DNA from: Nitrospinaceae bacterium
Lineage (GTDB): Bacteria > Nitrospinota > Nitrospinia > Nitrospinales > VA-1
DNA length: 8,485 bases
Direction of reading: 5' to 3'
Assembly: GCA_029261675.1 (NCBI GenBank)
Contig: JAJDBA010000030.1
Coordinates: 1 to 8,485, forward strand
In this document: positions 5,648-8,485 of the stretch, one piece after another
Layout: each line of letters begins with the position of its first letter
Position numbering within the stretch: the stretch's first letter is position 1
Translations under genes and position numbers: made by a program
The notes under the pieces: generated by a model
Database searches by the model: none
Told to the model about the DNA's origin: nothing
The model's input: the letters and a program-made list of their open reading frames with translations, nothing else

Positions 5648-8230
5648 ATGGTATTTGGACTCATAAAAAAAATGATTGGTACCCGAAATGATCGGGAAAT
5701 AAAACGTATCCAGGTCATAGTGGAATCAATCAATGGCTGGGAAGATAAAATCAAACCCCTCACCGATGCCGAGTTAAAAGAAAAGACAACGGAGTTTAAA
5801 GATAGAATTTCTAAAGGCGAGACGTTGGATGAAATTCTTCCTGAAGCTTTTGCTGTAGTTCGTGAAGCAAGTTGGCGAACTCTTGAGATGCGACACTTTG
5901 ATGCCCAGATGATTGGCGGGATCGTTTTGCACGAGGGGAAAATCGCCGAAATGAAAACAGGTGAAGGGAAAACCCTGATGGCCACATTACCAGTGTACCT
6001 AAATGCACTGGAAGAAAAGGGTGTTCATGTCGTTACCGTAAATGATTATTTGGCAACCCGGGATAGTGAATGGATGGGAACGGTATACAAATTTTTGGGT
6101 CTTTCCGTCGGTATGATTTATCACGATATTCCTGAAGAAGAAAGAAAGGCCGCCTACGACTGTGACGTGCTCTATGGAACCAATACTGAATTTGGTTTTG
6201 ATTACCTGCGTGACAATATGAAGTTCTCCAAAGAGCAAATGGTTCAACGAGAATTGAACTTTGGAATCATTGATGAGGTCGACAATATTTTGATCGATGA
6301 AGCGCGAACTCCGTTGATCATCTCAGGCCCTGCAGAGGAATCTACTGATAAGTATTACAAGGTTAATAAATTGGTTCCCGCCTTGAAAAAAGATGAACAT
6401 TACACGATCGATGAAAAGGCTCGGACGGCATCCCTTACTGAGGAGGGGATCGCTAAAATGGAGAAGGATCTAAATATAGAGAATCTTTATGATCCTACGA
6501 ATATTGAAACTCTTCACTGCTTGAATCAAGCTGTGAAAGCGCATGGGATTTTTAAAAACGAAGTGGATTATGTTGTTCGTGACGGTGAAGTCATCATCAT
6601 TGATGAGTTTACCGGGCGAATGATGAACGGCAGAAGATATAGCGATGGTTTGCATCAGGCTTTGGAGGCAAAGGAAGGTGTCAATATAGAAAATGAGAAT
6701 CAGACTCTTGCAAGCATCACATTCCAAAACTATTTTCGTATGTATGAAAAATTGGGTGGAATGACCGGTACCGCTGATACGGAAGCAGAAGAGTTTATGT
6801 CGATTTATAAGCTCGAAGTAGTTGTAGTGCCGACCAACCGTCCTATGATTCGCGAAGACTTTCCCGATGTGATTTATAGAACGGAAAAGGAAAAATTTGA
6901 TGCAGTGATTGAGGAAGTGCGAGAGTTAAGCGAAATAGGTCGACCCGTTCTAGTGGGTACGATTTCAATTGAGAAGTCAGAGCTTTTGAGTAAGAAATTA
7001 AAAAAGTTTGGCATCAAGCACAGTGTGCTCAATGCAAAACACCATGAATCAGAAGCAGAGATCATTTCTCTGGCTGGACAACCTAATGCCGTTACTATTG
7101 CTACCAATATGGCAGGCCGGGGAACTGATATTGTTCTTGGTGAAGGAGTTCCTGAATTAGGCGGACTTCATATTCTTGGTACCGAACGCCATGAAAGTCG
7201 GCGTATTGACAATCAGTTGCGAGGGCGATCAGGGAGGCAGGGGGATAAAGGTTCTTCTCGATTTTTTCTCTGCTTGGAAGATGACCTGTTACGCATTTTT
7301 GGTTCGGATAAAATCTCCCCTCTTATGGCACGGTTAGGTATGGAGGGAGGTCAACCCATTGAGCACAGCATGGTTTCCAAGGCGGTTGCCAATGCCCAGA
7401 AAAAAGTAGAAGCTCATAATTTTGATATTCGAAAACATGTTCTAGAGTATGACGATGTAATGAATCGCCAAAGAGAAGTTCTATATGCTCTCAGAAGAAG
7501 TATCATCGTTGCGGAAAGCCCCAAAGAAATTCTTCTTGATATGGCAGATGAACTGGTTGATGACATCGTTTCCGAAGTGGCACATGAAAAAATTTATCCT
7601 GAAGAATGGGATATCGAATATTTAAACGATTTTCTTGGACGGCAGTTTGGTGCTCATATAGAAAAAATCAATGAGCATGAATTGGAGATTGAAGGCAAAC
7701 ATAAACTGAAACTAGAAGATTGTAACCGTGAAAAACTATATGAATCGGTTATCGATGCAGTATGTGAAGTCTACCAATTAAAGGAAGATGTGATTGTCAA
7801 AGAATTAGAGATAGAACCCGCCGCGATGAGGCATCAGGAAAGAATAATTATGCTTCAGGTCTTAGATACTCTTTGGAAGGACCACTTGCTGGGAATGGAT
7901 CATTTGAAAGAAGGTATTGGCCTGCGGGGGTATGCTCAGAAAAATCCACTGACCGAGTATAAAAAAGAAGGTTTTGCTCTTTTCAGTAATTTGATGGCAA
8001 AGATAAAAGAAGAAACCACAGAATATCTTTTCAAGGTTCAAGTGCGAAGGGAAAGTGAGTTCGACGATGAAGATATTATTGCACAGCCAACACAGGTGGT
8101 TGAGCATAGAGGAAGTGTGGAAGACTCTGACAAGCCCGCTACAGTCCGACGGGAGGATGAAAAGGTCGGGAGAAATGACCCTTGTCCTTGCGGAAGTGGC
8201 AAAAAATACAAAAAATGCCACGGAAAATAA
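5648..8230 (+). CDS. secA: Protein translocase ATPase SecA
   Basis: SecA is the motor that drives unfolded preproteins through the SecYEG channel using ATP. The 860-residue protein is complete. Motifs in order: Q motif RHFDAQ (82-87), Walker A TGEGKT (104-109, Lys108), Walker B IIDEVD (207-212), LIDEARTPLIISG (215-227), the preprotein cross-linking domain (about 228-370), GGMTGTADTE (370-379), ATNMAGRGTDI (485-495), and the arginine-rich NQLRGRSGRQGD (522-533). The helical scaffold and two-helix finger follow (about 575-790). The C-terminal tail ends in NDPCPCGSGKKYKKCHG, with C846, C848, C857 and H858 as the zinc site that contacts SecB and lipids. A short helicase insert, GEGVPELGGLHILG, resembles delta-type SecA rather than the longer insert of E. 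coli. The ATG at 5648 fits the family N terminus but has no clear ribosome binding site. The stop lies 3 nt from that of the convergent gene. Confidence 0.99.
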   Translation: MVFGLIKKMIGTRNDREIKRIQVIVESINGWEDKIKPLTDAELKEKTTEFKDRISKGETLDEILPEAFAVVREASWRTLEMRHFDAQMIGGIVLHEGKIAEMKTGEGKTLMATLPVYLNALEEKGVHVVTVNDYLATRDSEWMGTVYKFLGLSVGMIYHDIPEEERKAAYDCDVLYGTNTEFGFDYLRDNMKFSKEQMVQRELNFGIIDEVDNILIDEARTPLIISGPAEESTDKYYKVNKLVPALKKDEHYTIDEKARTASLTEEGIAKMEKDLNIENLYDPTNIETLHCLNQAVKAHGIFKNEVDYVVRDGEVIIIDEFTGRMMNGRRYSDGLHQALEAKEGVNIENENQTLASITFQNYFRMYEKLGGMTGTADTEAEEFMSIYKLEVVVVPTNRPMIREDFPDVIYRTEKEKFDAVIEEVRELSEIGRPVLVGTISIEKSELLSKKLKKFGIKHSVLNAKHHESEAEIISLAGQPNAVTIATNMAGRGTDIVLGEGVPELGGLHILGTERHESRRIDNQLRGRSGRQGDKGSSRFFLCLEDDLLRIFGSDKISPLMARLGMEGGQPIEHSMVSKAVANAQKKVEAHNFDIRKHVLEYDDVMNRQREVLYALRRSIIVAESPKEILLDMADELVDDIVSEVAHEKIYPEEWDIEYLNDFLGRQFGAHIEKINEHELEIEGKHKLKLEDCNREKLYESVIDAVCEVYQLKEDVIVKELEIEPAAMRHQERIIMLQVLDTLWKDHLLGMDHLKEGIGLRGYAQKNPLTEYKKEGFALFSNLMAKIKEETTEYLFKVQVRRESEFDDEDIIAQPTQVVEHRGSVEDSDKPATVRREDEKVGRNDPCPCGSGKKYKKCHGK

Positions 8231-8233
8231 AGA

Positions 8234-8485
8234 CTATAAGTTTTCAGCAGCTTCCTGACAAGAGATGCATAGAGGGGTGAGTGGCATGATCTGTAACCTC
8301 TTCAGACTTATTGGCTCCTCACAGGATTCACATGCCCCAAAAGTACCTTCGTTTATTCTAAACAAAGCATCTTCAATCAATCGCAGTTCATTGCGGTCTC
8401 GGCTGGTCAGTTGAAAGAGCATTTCTCGCCCCTCCAGACTTGAAGCAAGATCAATTTCATTGCTGAAAGTCAGATCACCAGCATC
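8234..8485 (-). CDS. DksA/TraR-type C4 zinc-finger protein, C-terminal part (5' end outside window)
   Basis: DksA-type proteins enter the RNA polymerase secondary channel and, often with ppGpp, adjust rRNA and amino-acid promoters. The - strand frame is open from the right edge (8485) to a TAG at 8236-8234 and codes for 83 residues. It begins DAGDLTFSNEIDLA, matching the coiled-coil end of the family, continues with RDRNELRLIEDALFRINEGTFG, and ends in the zinc finger: C-x2-C, 17 residues (including PISLKRLQIMP), C-x2-C. This spacing is the classic DksA finger. The Met encoded at 8422-8420 is internal, because family-like sequence lies upstream of it. The tip residues of the coiled coil that separate true DksA from other TraR-family proteins are outside the window, so I leave the symbol empty. 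The gene converges on secA with 3 nt between the stop codons. Confidence 0.9.
   Translation of the reverse strand, partial: DAGDLTFSNEIDLASSLEGREMLFQLTSRDRNELRLIEDALFRINEGTFGACESCEEPISLKRLQIMPLTPLCISCQEAAENL

Noticed and set aside
5638..5985. A 115-codon open frame on the - strand over the secA start
   Set aside because: It lies almost entirely opposite conserved SecA sequence and has no family-like motif.
7862..8221. A 119-codon open frame on the - strand over the end of secA
   Set aside because: Composition is that of an antisense shadow; the + frame encodes the conserved two-helix finger and zinc tail.
8196..8221. Inverted repeat GTGGCA / TGCCAC with a 14-nt A-rich loop at the end of secA
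   Set aside because: The bases are set by codons of the conserved SGKKYKKCHG tail, the loop is long and no U-run follows the stem, so it is not convincing as a terminator on either strand.

Overview
The window is a dense housekeeping region of a Gram-negative-type bacterium. The DNA is moderately AT-rich. Six genes run on the + strand as one block, two more follow on the same strand, and one gene comes in convergently from the right edge. The order ssb, rpsR, a DUF2232 membrane protein, rplI, dnaB is a conserved bacterial cluster that is often headed by rpsF, which would lie just left of the window. The DUF2232 gene between rpsR and rplI, an M23 peptidase directly before secA, a short SecA helicase insert (GEGVPELGG) and a DksA-type protein suggest a Desulfobacterota- or Nitrospinota-like lineage. 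That placement is inferred from gene order and protein style only.

Left block (2-4405): the C-terminal part of single-stranded DNA-binding protein SSB; ribosomal protein bS18 with four cysteines in two CxxC pairs; a multi-pass DUF2232 protein starting 2 nt after the rpsR stop; ribosomal protein bL9 with a Lys/Glu/Ala-rich tail of about 34 residues; the replicative helicase DnaB, complete and without an intein; and a secreted TPR protein. Gaps are 2-59 nt, so at least ssb to dnaB is probably one transcript joining replication (SSB, DnaB) to ribosome assembly (bS18, bL9).

Right block (4406-8230): a 164-nt gap holds a weak hairpin and a good sigma-70-like promoter (TTGACA, 18 nt, TAGGAT). It is followed by a membrane-anchored LytM/M23 peptidase with a GTG start and a strong ribosome binding site. 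A second gap of 148 nt leads to secA, the translocation ATPase, intact from the Q motif to the C-terminal zinc motif. That gap contains a 22-codon hydrophobic ORF ending 6 nt before the secA ATG. The peptidase needs Sec to place its catalytic domain outside the cytoplasm, so the pair fits an envelope-biogenesis unit. The last gene is the 3' part of a DksA/TraR-type zinc-finger regulator on the - strand, whose stop codon lies 3 nt from the secA stop.

I see no tRNA, rRNA, CRISPR array, insertion sequence, phage gene or obvious defence system. The points most worth a second look are regulatory: a perfect 19-bp palindrome early in dnaB that pairs an anti-Shine-Dalgarno-like sequence with a Shine-Dalgarno-like one, and the small hydrophobic ORF just before secA. 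Both are hypotheses from sequence alone.
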